The notes under the pieces are model-generated. The model saw only the letters and a list, made by a program, of their open reading frames with translations. It made no database searches and was not told the origin of the DNA. Both the position numbers and the translations under genes were made by a program. A DNA stretch of 64,000 bases, taken from the NCBI RefSeq assembly GCF_042646385.1, contig NZ_JBHRTO010000002.1:558001-622000 (forward strand). The letters are read 5' to 3'. Origin of the DNA: Cypionkella sinensis. Lineage in GTDB: Bacteria > Pseudomonadota > Alphaproteobacteria > Rhodobacterales > Rhodobacteraceae. How positions within the stretch are numbered: position 1 is the first letter of the stretch; each line of letters starts with the position of its first letter. Below are positions 36,209 to 44,370 of the stretch, one piece after another.

Positions 36209-36735
36209 CGATCTCTGCCGGGAACGGCGAAGTTGTCCGCATAGCTGTCCTCCGCTGCAAGCGCGCATTTCGCTATCAGGTCGGATCGCGGCAGTTTGGC
36301 AGCGACTTTCACATTCGTCGGCTCACGGCAAAATCACTTCCCAGACGCCTGGCGGCTTAATTGTGACGCAGCATCCAGTTTCGTATTTCTATCAGTTTAT
36401 TATCGCCAACTGGGACGGTGTTTTCTTTCTGGAAAGCGCTGTTCCCAGTTCCAGCCGACCAAAGCCCAGTCCAATGCGCCCAAATCCCGCCAAACCCCTG
36501 TATTAAAGTCTTATTTTATGGGCGTTTAGACGGTGCTTTGCCCGCTACGTCCAACCAGACCGCAAGGCCGTCGCAGACCCCGCCGAAGGCCATTTTCCGC
36601 GCCTCGGCAAACTTCATCACGCGCAAACCTTCACGCCCCCTGCATCCCCTTTAGCCCCCGTAATCACGGCGCTTCTCACCACTTCCCAGATGTTCCCACT
36701 TTTCTGGACGTTACTCTGTAATCGCACAAGGGGGT

Positions 36736-36760
36736 GCGGGGGGACATCACGTCCCCCCGC
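36736..36760. repeat. GC hairpin
   Basis: GCGGGGGGAC (36736-36745), loop ATCAC, GTCCCCCCGC (36751-36760). Perfect 10-bp stem, no T-run. Confidence 0.7.
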
Positions 36761-36798
36761 CAGCGCTGGCCGTTGCGACGGGCAGTTCAAATGCAAAC

Positions 36799-36834
36799 CG
36801 GCCCTAAACCACAACATGTTGTGGTTTAGGGCCG
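36799..36834. repeat. 36-bp perfect palindrome
   Basis: The left arm CGGCCCTAAACCACAACA (36799-36816) is the exact reverse complement of the right arm TGTTGTGGTTTAGGGCCG (36817-36834), with no loop. It lies 44 bp past the stop of the hisD-like gene at 36879 (minus strand). It could form a cruciform, act as a terminator for that gene, or bind a dimeric protein. Confidence 0.85.
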
Positions 36835-36878
36835 ATAAAGCTTACAAAGGCACAAGTCATTCCCAGATGGGAAAGCGA

Positions 36879-38174
36879 TTACCCGCGCTGCATCCGATCC
36901 AGACGCAGTTGCGCCGCCCGGCGATGGCCCTCAAGCCCTTCGCTCGCCGCCTGCCGCGCTGCAGGCGGTGCCACCTGATCCACGCCCTGCGGCTCCAGCC
37001 ATTGATGCGTGGCGATCTTCACATAGGCCCCCACCCACAAACCGCCGGTATAACGCCCCGCCGCCATGGTCGGCAGCGTGTGGTTGGTGCCCGAACATTT
37101 GTCGGAATAGACCACAGAGGCCAATTCCCCGATGAACAACGACCCATAGTTACGCAGCTTTTTCGCAAACCCATGCGCATCAGCGGTATGCACTTGAAGG
37201 TGTTCCGCCGCGATGAAATCCGAATAGGCAATCATCGCCGCTTCATCCTCACACACCGCGATCTCGCCATAGTCGCGCCAAGCCGGTTCCGCGACATGGG
37301 CGGTGGACAGGGTTTTCATCTGCTTTTCCACCTCGGCCACCACAGCCTCAGCCAGCGGGCGATGCGTGGTGATCAAGCCGACACGCGTGCGCACATCATG
37401 CTCTGCCTGCGCCAAAAGGTCGGTCGCGATCATCTCGGCATCGCCGGTCTCATCGGCCAGAATGTAGATCTCCGACGGCCCCGCAAGCTGATCAATGCCC
37501 ACCGGCCCAAACACTTGCCGTTTGGCCTCGTTCACAAAGGCATTGCCCGGCCCCATGATCTTCATCACCCCCGGCACGGTTTCGGTGCCAAACGCCATCG
37601 CCGCAATCGCCTGCGCCCCGCCAATGCGGAAAATCCGATCCGCACCCGACAGATGGCACCCCGCCACCATCGCCTCATGTGCATTGGGCGGCAAGCAAGC
37701 GATCACTTCAGGCACACCCGCCACCTTGGCCGGAACAATGGTCATGATCGGCGCCGACAACAACGGGAACCGCCCACCCGGCACATAGCAGCCCACACGG
37801 TCAATCGGAATCACCCGATGCCCCATGAACACACCCGGCAGCGGCTCGACCTCCAGCGGCAGAATCGTCGCCAGTTGCGCCTCGGCAAAGCGACGCACGT
37901 TGGCGATGGCGAATTCGGTGTCCTTGCGCGTCTGCGGATCAAGAGCCGCGACCGCCGCCTCACGCTGCGCTGGCGTCACCTCGAACACCTGCAAATCCGA
38001 TTTGTCGAACTGCGCGGAATATTCCCGCACCGCCGCATCGCCACGCAGCTTCACATCGGCAAGGATCTTGGCCACCAATTCGGCCACCGGCTTGTTATCG
38101 CTTTCGGCATTGCGGGTGGGTGCCTTCACCCAGGAAATCTTGGCGGCAGGATAGGCTTCGGACAGGTTCGACAT
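36879..38174 (-). CDS. histidinol dehydrogenase-like enzyme, copy 1
   Basis: NAD-dependent zinc enzyme of the HisD family, 431 aa, expected to oxidise a primary alcohol to a carboxylate in two steps. All key residues are conserved relative to E. coli HisD: zinc ligands Q256, H259, D358 and H417, and catalytic E324-H325 (AAEHLQV). GGCQ-type motif is IGGAQAIAAM. Of two adjacent ATGs the second (38174) has AAAGG at the better distance. It is not in a his operon but divergent from a second copy, with a LacI-type operator 52 bp upstream, so a catabolic role is likely. HpsN, the sulfopropanediol dehydrogenase, is a known catabolic precedent of this family. Confidence 0.82.
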   Translation of the reverse strand: MSNLSEAYPAAKISWVKAPTRNAESDNKPVAELVAKILADVKLRGDAAVREYSAQFDKSDLQVFEVTPAQREAAVAALDPQTRKDTEFAIANVRRFAEAQLATILPLEVEPLPGVFMGHRVIPIDRVGCYVPGGRFPLLSAPIMTIVPAKVAGVPEVIACLPPNAHEAMVAGCHLSGADRIFRIGGAQAIAAMAFGTETVPGVMKIMGPGNAFVNEAKRQVFGPVGIDQLAGPSEIYILADETGDAEMIATDLLAQAEHDVRTRVGLITTHRPLAEAVVAEVEKQMKTLSTAHVAEPAWRDYGEIAVCEDEAAMIAYSDFIAAEHLQVHTADAHGFAKKLRNYGSLFIGELASVVYSDKCSGTNHTLPTMAAGRYTGGLWVGAYVKIATHQWLEPQGVDQVAPPAARQAASEGLEGHRRAAQLRLDRMQRG

Positions 38175-38226
38175 CATGCTCCTTTCGGGCCAGCGGGGCC
38201 TTTGCTTTGCCAATAAGCTATCCAAT

Positions 38227-38242
38227 CTGCATACGATTGCAA
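38227..38242. promoter_or_regulatory. LacI-type operator, site 4 (hisD-like copy 1)
   Basis: CTGCATACGATTGCAA; read on the minus strand, TTGCAATCGTATGCAG, identical to site 3 in 15 of 16 positions. It precedes the minus-strand hisD-like gene. Confidence 0.7.
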
Positions 38243-38398
38243 AGCCCTGTTTCACGATCCCACTCATTTTGCCCGCAACCTGCTTAAATCAAAGGGGTTT
38301 TGTTTCTGATTAAGCTATTGCGCCATACACACGAGGCGGGTTTTCGCAGAAATCTGCACAAGTGGCTTGCCATCTTGCCCAGCCTTGGTCTATCCATA

Positions 38399-38414
38399 TT
38401 GCAAACGTATTCAC
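38399..38414. promoter_or_regulatory. LacI-type operator, site 5 (hisD-like copy 2 operon)
   Basis: TTGCAAACGTATTCAC, a weaker copy with the central CG. It ends only 14 bp before the ATG, close to the ribosome site, so a bound repressor would block elongation or initiation. Confidence 0.6.
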
Positions 38415-38428
38415 TGCCGAGGATTGAA

Positions 38429-39739
38429 ATGGCTGTAACCTGGCTCAAACGTGGCAAGCCCGAAACCGAACGCGCCGCCGACGATGCAAAAACCCGCGCC
38501 ACCGTCGAATCTGTGCTGGCCGATATCGAAGCGCGCGGCGACGCGGCAGTGCGCGATCTGTCGGTGAAGTTCGACCGCTACGACCCGTCCAGCTTTCGCC
38601 TGACCCCGTCCGAGATCGAAGCCGCGATGCAAAAGGTCAGCGCCCGCGATATGGAGGACATCCGTTTCGCGCAGACCCAGATCCGCCGCTTTGCCGAAGC
38701 GCAGCGCGCCAGCATGACGGATATCGAGGTCGAGACCCTCCCCGGCGTCTTCCTCGGTCATCGCAATATCCCGGTGCAATCGGTCGGATGCTATGTGCCG
38801 GGTGGCAAGTTTCCCATGGTTGCCTCTGCGCATATGTCGGTGCTAACCGCATCCGTTGCGGGCGTGCCGCGCATTGTCGCCTCGGCCCCCCCGGTCAATG
38901 GTGCGCCGCATCCGGCGATTGTGGCCGCGATGGCTTTGGGCGGCGCGCATGAAATCTATGTTCTGGGCGGGATGCAGGCGGTCGGCGCGATGGCGATTGG
39001 CACGCAAACCATCAAGCCCGTCGATATGCTCGTTGGCCCCGGCAACGCCTTCGTCGCCGAAGCCAAGCGCCAGCTTTATGGTCGCGTCGGCATTGATCTG
39101 TTCGCTGGCCCTACTGAGACCATGGTGATCGCCGATGATACCGTGGATGCCGAACTTTGCGCCACCGACCTGCTGGGCCAAGCCGAGCATGGTTACAACT
39201 CGCCCGCCGTCTTGCTGACCAACAGCCGCAAACTGGCCGAGGCGACGATGGCCGAAGTGGATCGCCTGCTGAAAATCTTGCCCACCGCCGCGACGGCCTC
39301 GGTCAGTTGGGCGGATTACGGCGAAGTCATTGTCTGTGACAGCTATGATGAGATGCTGTCGGTCGCCAATGACATCGCCTCGGAACATGTGCAGGTGATG
39401 ACCAACCGCGACGATTGGTTCTTGGAAAACATGCACTCTTATGGCGCACTGTTCCTGGGCCCACGCACCAATGTTGCCAATGGTGACAAGGTGATCGGCA
39501 CCAACCACACCCTGCCCACCAAGAAAGCTGGCCGCTATACCGGCGGGCTTTGGGTTGGAAAGTTCCTGAAAACCCACAGCTATCAGCGCATCACCACCGA
39601 CGCCGCCGCAGCCGAAATCGGCGCCTATGGCTCGCGCCTGTGTATGCTGGAAGGTTTCGTCGGCCATGCCGAACAGTGCAACATCCGCGTGCGCCGTTAC
39701 GGCGGGCAGAACGTGCCTTACGGAGCGGCAGCCGAATGA
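38429..39739 (+). CDS. histidinol dehydrogenase-like enzyme, copy 2
   Basis: Second HisD-family dehydrogenase, 436 aa. The zinc ligands Q251, H254, D353 and H413 and the catalytic pair E319-H320 (ASEHVQV) are kept, at a constant offset of 6-8 from E. coli HisD. It differs strongly from copy 1 in the substrate-facing C-terminus (MLEGFVGHAEQCNIRVRRYG). The ATG at 38429 follows GAGG by six bases; longer readings run across the operator. First gene of hisD2-SDR-cupin-hydrolase-aldolase, coupled to the SDR by ATGA. The substrate is unknown; two copies suggest oxidation of two different alcohols or stereoisomers. Confidence 0.82.
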   Translation: MAVTWLKRGKPETERAADDAKTRATVESVLADIEARGDAAVRDLSVKFDRYDPSSFRLTPSEIEAAMQKVSARDMEDIRFAQTQIRRFAEAQRASMTDIEVETLPGVFLGHRNIPVQSVGCYVPGGKFPMVASAHMSVLTASVAGVPRIVASAPPVNGAPHPAIVAAMALGGAHEIYVLGGMQAVGAMAIGTQTIKPVDMLVGPGNAFVAEAKRQLYGRVGIDLFAGPTETMVIADDTVDAELCATDLLGQAEHGYNSPAVLLTNSRKLAEATMAEVDRLLKILPTAATASVSWADYGEVIVCDSYDEMLSVANDIASEHVQVMTNRDDWFLENMHSYGALFLGPRTNVANGDKVIGTNHTLPTKKAGRYTGGLWVGKFLKTHSYQRITTDAAAAEIGAYGSRLCMLEGFVGHAEQCNIRVRRYGGQNVPYGAAAE

Positions 39740-40500
39740 GCTTGCCGCGCACGCCATCCTTCCGTCTTGATGGCCGCCGCGCCTTGGTCGCGGGGGCGTC
39801 GTCTGGCATCGGGTTGGCCTGCGCCGTGGCATTGGCCGAACAGGGGGCCGAAGTTTCGCTTTGCGCCCGCCGTGCTGGTGAGCTGGCGGCATTGGTTGAT
39901 GAATTGCGGGCCGAGGGTTTTGTGGCCCACGCCCTACCGCTGGACATCACCGATACCATGACGACTGAAGCCGCATTGGCAGCCCTGCCCGCCTTCGACA
40001 TTCTGGTGAACTCGGCGGGTGGTGCGCGCCACAGCCCGGCGATTGAGACCACACCCGAGGATTTCGATTTCGCCAGCAACCTGAACCTGCGCGCCGCCTA
40101 TTTTCTGACCCGCGCCGTTGCCGCCCGGCTGATTGCCGAAGGCAAACCCGGCAGCCTGATCAACATCACCAGCCAGATGGCGCATGTCGGCGGTATCGAC
40201 CGCGCAGTTTATTCCGCCACCAAACACGCCGTCGAAGGCATGACCAAAAGCATGGCGATTGAATGGGGCAAGCATGGGGTCCGCGTGAACACCATCGCCC
40301 CGACCTTCATCCGCACGGCCCTGACCGCCGCCACCTTCGCCAACCCCGAACGTGCAGCGTGGATCGCCAGCAAGATCAAACTGGGCCGCGTCGGCGAAGT
40401 CACCGACATCATGGGGGCCGTGGCCTTTCTGGCCTCGGATGCCGCCAGCCTGATCACCGGAACCTCTCTTCTTATCGATGGCGGCTGGACCGCCGATTAA
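39736..40500 (+). CDS. short-chain dehydrogenase/reductase
   Basis: NAD(P)-dependent SDR of 254 aa, classical type. Cofactor motif VAGASSGIG at 18-26, the NSAG motif near 92, and catalytic S146, Y159 and K163 (YSATK). C-terminal GTSLLIDGGW is usual for the FabG-like group. ATGA overlap with hisD2. Probably oxidises or reduces a secondary alcohol or keto group in the same pathway. Confidence 0.88.
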   Translation: MSLPRTPSFRLDGRRALVAGASSGIGLACAVALAEQGAEVSLCARRAGELAALVDELRAEGFVAHALPLDITDTMTTEAALAALPAFDILVNSAGGARHSPAIETTPEDFDFASNLNLRAAYFLTRAVAARLIAEGKPGSLINITSQMAHVGGIDRAVYSATKHAVEGMTKSMAIEWGKHGVRVNTIAPTFIRTALTAATFANPERAAWIASKIKLGRVGEVTDIMGAVAFLASDAASLITGTSLLIDGGWTAD

Positions 40501-40515
40501 CCGCAAAGGTGCCCT

Positions 40516-41484
40516 ATGACTCCGCAAGAAATGGAAGCCCGCATCGTCCGCTATGGCGATCTGCGCCCCTGCAAGACCGCGTTTATCGACGCGCATACGC
40601 CGGGATCAAACCGCAAGGAAAACTTCACCATCATCGGTGGTGGCGTTTCGGAAAGCCCGGATCAGCACGTGCATATCCGCGAAACGCCTGGCTTTAACAT
40701 CGGGGCGGCAGGTCAACCGCCGGGTTGCCGCAACTCGCTCCACACCCACCGCACCGCCGAAGTGTTCTTCGTGCTGAAGGGCCGCTGGCGGTTCTTCTGG
40801 GGCCGCTATGGCACGGCTGGCGAGTTCATTGCCGAGGAAGGCGACATATTCAACATCCCCACCGGCATCTTCCGCGCCTTTGAAAACGTCGGCACCGATT
40901 ACGGGATGATCATGGCCGTGTTGGGCGGCGACGATGCGGGCGGTGGCGTGGTCTGGGCGCCGCAAGTGATCACCGACGCCAAGGATTACGGCTTGATCCT
41001 TGGGAAGAACGGCAAGCTTTACGACACCAAGAAGGGCCAGAACCTGCCCGAAGGCGTTGTGCCGATGCCGCTGTTGACCGAAGAAGAGTTGAAAGCCTTC
41101 CCCGAACCCACCACTGCCGAAGTGATCCCGAACTGCGTCGCGCGCTATTGGGACTTGATGGCTCTGTCTGATCGTCAGCCCGCCAAGGTGATCGGTGCGG
41201 AAGGCAAGCTGCGCGACCGTCCGGGGTTTGAGGTGGAATTCCTGTCGCGTAACTCCATTCCAGACACCACCTACAGCCTTGATCAGCATGAGATTCTGAT
41301 GCCGATGCGCGGCCACTGGCGGCTGAGCTGGGCGGGCGGCACCACGGCTCTGAATCCCGGCGATACCGCTGCGATTCCGCCGGGGCTGGAGCATAGCCTT
41401 GCACCCGCGATGACCGGCGAGGCCTCGCTCTACCGGGTGATCAGCACCGAAGATGCGGCGGGTGCAACCGGGCGGTTGCTGTAA
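40516..41484 (+). CDS. two-domain cupin protein
   Basis: A 322-aa bicupin. The N-terminal cupin motif 1 has H76, H78 and E82 (HTHRTAEVFFVLKG), but motif 2 reads PTGIFRAFEN, with R120 where the fourth metal ligand His usually is. The C-terminal cupin keeps H258-E259 and H293 (PPGLEHSL). The family includes dioxygenases, isomerases and sugar-binding proteins, so no reaction is named. Gap of 15 bp after the SDR; same operon. Confidence 0.75.
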   Translation: MTPQEMEARIVRYGDLRPCKTAFIDAHTPGSNRKENFTIIGGGVSESPDQHVHIRETPGFNIGAAGQPPGCRNSLHTHRTAEVFFVLKGRWRFFWGRYGTAGEFIAEEGDIFNIPTGIFRAFENVGTDYGMIMAVLGGDDAGGGVVWAPQVITDAKDYGLILGKNGKLYDTKKGQNLPEGVVPMPLLTEEELKAFPEPTTAEVIPNCVARYWDLMALSDRQPAKVIGAEGKLRDRPGFEVEFLSRNSIPDTTYSLDQHEILMPMRGHWRLSWAGGTTALNPGDTAAIPPGLEHSLAPAMTGEASLYRVISTEDAAGATGRLL

Positions 41485-41487
41485 ACC

Positions 41488-42171
41488 ATGCTACTGCTGA
41501 TCCCCGGCATGATGTGTGACGCGCGGATGTGGGGCAAGCTTGCAGGCTTGCCCCCGGTGCTGCACGCCGACATCACGGGGGCCAGCACCGGCGCCGACAG
41601 CGTTCAAGCGCTGGCCACCGCCATCCTGCAAACCGCCCCCGACAGCTTTGACCTTGCAGGCCTGTCGATGGGCGGCATCGTCGCGATGGAGGTGCTGCGG
41701 CAAGCACCGCAGCGTGTCAGGCGTCTTGCCCTGCTCGACACCAACCCCCGCGCAGAACTGCCAGAGGTGCAAGCCCTGCGCGCGCCGCAGATCGCCCGCG
41801 CCTTCGCTGGCGATCTGGCAGGCGTGATGGCTGACATGATTCCGCGCTATTTCGCACAGCATCAAGAAACACTTGCCAATCTATGTCTGGATATGGCGCT
41901 TGACCTTGGCCCGCAAACCTTCGCCCGCCAGTCCCGCGCCTTGCGCGACCGTCCCGATCAGACCGCGACCCTCGCCACGTTCAAAGGCCCTACTTTGGTG
42001 CTGATGGGCGCGCATGATCAGCTTTGCCCGCGTGACCGTCATGATCAAATGCACGCAGCGATGCCACAATCGCGGCTGACAATCATCCCCGATGCAGGTC
42101 ATATACCGCCATTGGAAAACCCGCAGGCCACGCAAACCGCTTTGCGGAACTGGCTTGATCAACCGTGTTAG
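41488..42171 (+). CDS. alpha/beta hydrolase
   Basis: A 227-aa alpha/beta hydrolase. Nucleophile S60 in GLSMGG, acid Asp in VLMGAHDQLCP and His in DAGHIPPLENP form the triad. Likely cleaves an ester, lactone or C-C bond in the same pathway. It starts three bases after the cupin stop. Short for the family because the cap domain is small. Confidence 0.85.
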   Translation: MLLLIPGMMCDARMWGKLAGLPPVLHADITGASTGADSVQALATAILQTAPDSFDLAGLSMGGIVAMEVLRQAPQRVRRLALLDTNPRAELPEVQALRAPQIARAFAGDLAGVMADMIPRYFAQHQETLANLCLDMALDLGPQTFARQSRALRDRPDQTATLATFKGPTLVLMGAHDQLCPRDRHDQMHAAMPQSRLTIIPDAGHIPPLENPQATQTALRNWLDQPC

Positions 42172-42178
42172 GAACCGC

Positions 42179-42958
42179 ATGACCCCGCTGCACCAGCTTT
42201 TCGCCACCGGAACCAAAGCCGTCAACGGCTGGTGCGCGATCCCGTCACCGATCACCGCCGAGATCATGGCGCGGCAGGGCTTTGATCTGATGACGATTGA
42301 TCTGCAACATGGGCTGATTGATTATCAATCCGCCCTCACCATGCTGCAAGTGATGCAACCCCTGCCCGCCCCGGTGATGGCCCGCGTGCCGTGGAATGAA
42401 CCTGGGATCATCGCGAAAACGCTGGATGCAGGCTTTGCCGGGTTGATCTGTCCGATGATCAATACGCCCGATGACGCCAAACGCTTGATGCAGGCCACCC
42501 GCTACGCACCCTTGGGCGCGCGGTCTTTTGGCCCCACCCGCGCCAATCTGGTACATGGCGCAAACTACGCCCAAACCGCCAACACTGCCGTGTCCGTCTT
42601 TGCGATGATCGAAACCCGCGAGGCGCTTGGCAATCTGGATGCGATCCTTGCGGTGGAAGGCATCGACGGCGTCTACGTCGGCCCGTCTGACCTTGCGCTG
42701 TCGATGGGCTACCAACCCACGCTAGAGCCGACCGCTACCGAAGTGCTTGACGCGATTGCCGAAATTGCCACCCGTGCCAAAGCCGCAGGGCGTTGCGCCG
42801 GGATTCATACCGGCTCGCCCGAGATGATCCGCCGTATGTTCGCGCAAGGCTATGATTTCGCCTCGCTGCTGACCGACGCACGGATGTTCGCCTCTGCCAT
42901 CGCCACGCAGTTGGCAGCGGTGAAGCAGACCAGTGTCGAGACGGTGAAGGGCTACTAA
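42179..42958 (+). CDS. HpcH/HpaI-family aldolase
   Basis: Class II metal-dependent aldolase, 259 aa, TIM barrel. Catalytic H44 (DLQHG), the phosphate- or carboxylate-binding Arg near 69, and the metal ligands E145 and D171 (GPSDLA) are present. The family splits 2-keto-4-hydroxy acids to pyruvate plus an aldehyde. The start at 42179, eight bases after the hydrolase stop, is preferred over an overlapping upstream reading. Last gene of the hisD2 operon; it would provide the cleavage step that feeds central metabolism. It is 40 kb from hpaE/hpaF, so it need not be HpaI itself. Confidence 0.85.
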   Translation: MTPLHQLFATGTKAVNGWCAIPSPITAEIMARQGFDLMTIDLQHGLIDYQSALTMLQVMQPLPAPVMARVPWNEPGIIAKTLDAGFAGLICPMINTPDDAKRLMQATRYAPLGARSFGPTRANLVHGANYAQTANTAVSVFAMIETREALGNLDAILAVEGIDGVYVGPSDLALSMGYQPTLEPTATEVLDAIAEIATRAKAAGRCAGIHTGSPEMIRRMFAQGYDFASLLTDARMFASAIATQLAAVKQTSVETVKGY

Positions 42959-42976
42959 AGCCCCACCGCGCCCGCT

Positions 42977-43870
42977 TTAGCTCAGAACCTCGGGCAGCTT
43001 CAGCCCGTTCAGAATATCGCCCGCCGACATCGGCCGCTTGCCCTCGCGTTGCGCCAGCGTGATTTCCACTGCGCCGTCACCACAAGCCACGCGCAAGCCA
43101 TCCAGCACCTGCCCTGCCCGCCCTGCGCCTTCGGCAAGGCGCGAGCGCAGCAGCTTCACCCGCTCGCCATTGATCTCGCACCAGGCCCCCGGAAACGGCG
43201 ACAGCCCCCTTATCTGGCGATCCACCACGGCGGCAGGCTGTGCCCAATCCACCCGCGCCTCGGCCTTGTCGATCTTGGTGGCGTATATGACCCCCTGTTC
43301 GGATTGCGCCACGGCAGGCCGCGGCAAATCTGAAATCGTCGCGCTGATCAACCGCGCACCCATCGCTGCCAGTCGGTCATGCAGGTCTGCGGTGGTCTCC
43401 TCGGCCCCGATCGCCGTCTGCGCCCGCGCCAGCACCGGGCCGGTATCCAGGCCCGCCTCCATCTGCATGATGCAGACGCCGGTTTCGGCATCCCCCGCCA
43501 TGATCGCGCGATGGATCGGTGCGGCCCCCCGCCAACGCGGCAGCAGCGAGGCATGGATGTTCACACAGCCCAGCCTTGGGTGATCCAGCACCGCTTGCGG
43601 CAGGATCAGGCCATAGGCCACGACCACCGCAAGATCGGCCTGCAGATCAAAAAACGCCTGTTGCGCCTCGGATGTGCGCAGCGAAACGGGATGATACACC
43701 GGCAACCCCAAGGCCTCGGCACATTGCTGCACCGGGCTGGCACGGTCGGCTTTTCCGCGCCCCGCTGGCCGGGGTGGTTGGCAGTAGACGGCGACAATCT
43801 CGTGATGTTGCGCCAGCTCTTTCAGGATCGGAACCGAGAAATCCGGCGTGCCCATGAAAATGATTTTCAT
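42977..43870 (-). CDS. fmt: methionyl-tRNA formyltransferase
   Basis: Formylates initiator Met-tRNA with 10-formyl-tetrahydrofolate; 297 aa, normal length. N-terminal MKIIFMGTPDFSVPIL and the folate-site signature NIHASLLPRWRGAAPIHRAI with N, H and D residues. ATGA overlap with the deformylase-like gene upstream. Last of the tandem def-def-def-fmt group. Confidence 0.95.
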   Translation of the reverse strand: MKIIFMGTPDFSVPILKELAQHHEIVAVYCQPPRPAGRGKADRASPVQQCAEALGLPVYHPVSLRTSEAQQAFFDLQADLAVVVAYGLILPQAVLDHPRLGCVNIHASLLPRWRGAAPIHRAIMAGDAETGVCIMQMEAGLDTGPVLARAQTAIGAEETTADLHDRLAAMGARLISATISDLPRPAVAQSEQGVIYATKIDKAEARVDWAQPAAVVDRQIRGLSPFPGAWCEINGERVKLLRSRLAEGAGRAGQVLDGLRVACGDGAVEITLAQREGKRPMSAGDILNGLKLPEVLS

Positions 43871-44370
43871 TGCCGTTTCCGCAATTTTTCTGCCCGCGCA
43901 ATCAACATCTTGCGCTTCACCGCAGACAGGTGGTCAAAAAACATCTTGCCCGCCAGATGGTCGATCTGATGCTGCACCGAGGTCGCCCACAGATTGACGA
44001 AATCGCGCTCCTCGATCTGATTTTCCGCATTCAGATAGCGCACCGTCACCGCACGCGGGCGGCTGATGATGGCAGAAACGCCGGGCAGATTGGGCGAGGC
44101 TTCCTCATGTTCGCGGAACTGCCCCGAGGCGTGCAAGATCTGCGGATTGGCCATCAGAATGGCCTGCCCGCGCTGCTCGGAACAATCCACTACCGCCAGA
44201 CTTTGCGAGATACCAATCTGCACCGCAGCGAGGCCATACCCCGGCATCGCATCCATCGTATCGACCATGTCGGCCCAAATCGCCCGCGTCTCAGCGGTGA
44301 TCTCTGCCACCGGCTGCGCGGGCGTGCGCAGGCACGGGTGCGGGAAGGGCAGGCAGAGTCTGACGGTCAT
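43867..44370 (-). CDS. peptide deformylase-like protein, active site degenerate
   Basis: A 167-aa deformylase homologue. Motif 1 GYGLAAVQIG is kept, but motif 2 reads EEASPNLPG instead of EGCLS, losing the metal-ligand Cys, and motif 3 reads QHQIDH instead of HExDH, replacing the catalytic Glu by Gln. Deformylation by the usual mechanism is therefore unlikely. It overlaps def by ATGA upstream and fmt by ATGA downstream, so it is under selection for co-translation. It could be a regulator or peptide-binding paralogue. Confidence 0.8.
   Translation of the reverse strand: MTVRLCLPFPHPCLRTPAQPVAEITAETRAIWADMVDTMDAMPGYGLAAVQIGISQSLAVVDCSEQRGQAILMANPQILHASGQFREHEEASPNLPGVSAIISRPRAVTVRYLNAENQIEERDFVNLWATSVQHQIDHLAGKMFFDHLSAVKRKMLIARAEKLRKRQ

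Larger units (their letters stand above)
36209..36878. other. intergenic islet, no gene recognised
   Basis: About 670 bp with no supported gene. Scattered short readings on both strands have no ribosome site or motif. The right half holds a GC hairpin at 36736 and a 36-bp perfect palindrome at 36799. It may be the scar of a mobile element, but no transposase fragment or target duplication is visible to me. Confidence 0.5.

Noticed and set aside
35578..36878. Insertion sequence in the islet
   Set aside because: No transposase fragment, terminal repeats matching each other, or target-site duplication could be seen.
36690..38216. 508-codon plus-strand reading opposite the first hisD-like gene
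   Set aside because: Antisense shadow; Arg/His-rich and without motif.
36879..42958. Dihydroxypropanesulfonate (hpsNOP) pathway as explanation of the hisD-like/SDR genes
   Set aside because: HpsN is of the HisD family, but no sulfolactate lyase (suyAB), TRAP sulfonate transporter or sulfite exporter is present, and the amidase, cupin and aldolase do not fit.
42179..42958. Naming the aldolase hpaI as part of the homoprotocatechuate operon
   Set aside because: It is 40 kb from hpaF/hpaE and belongs to the hisD2 operon; the family has many substrates.
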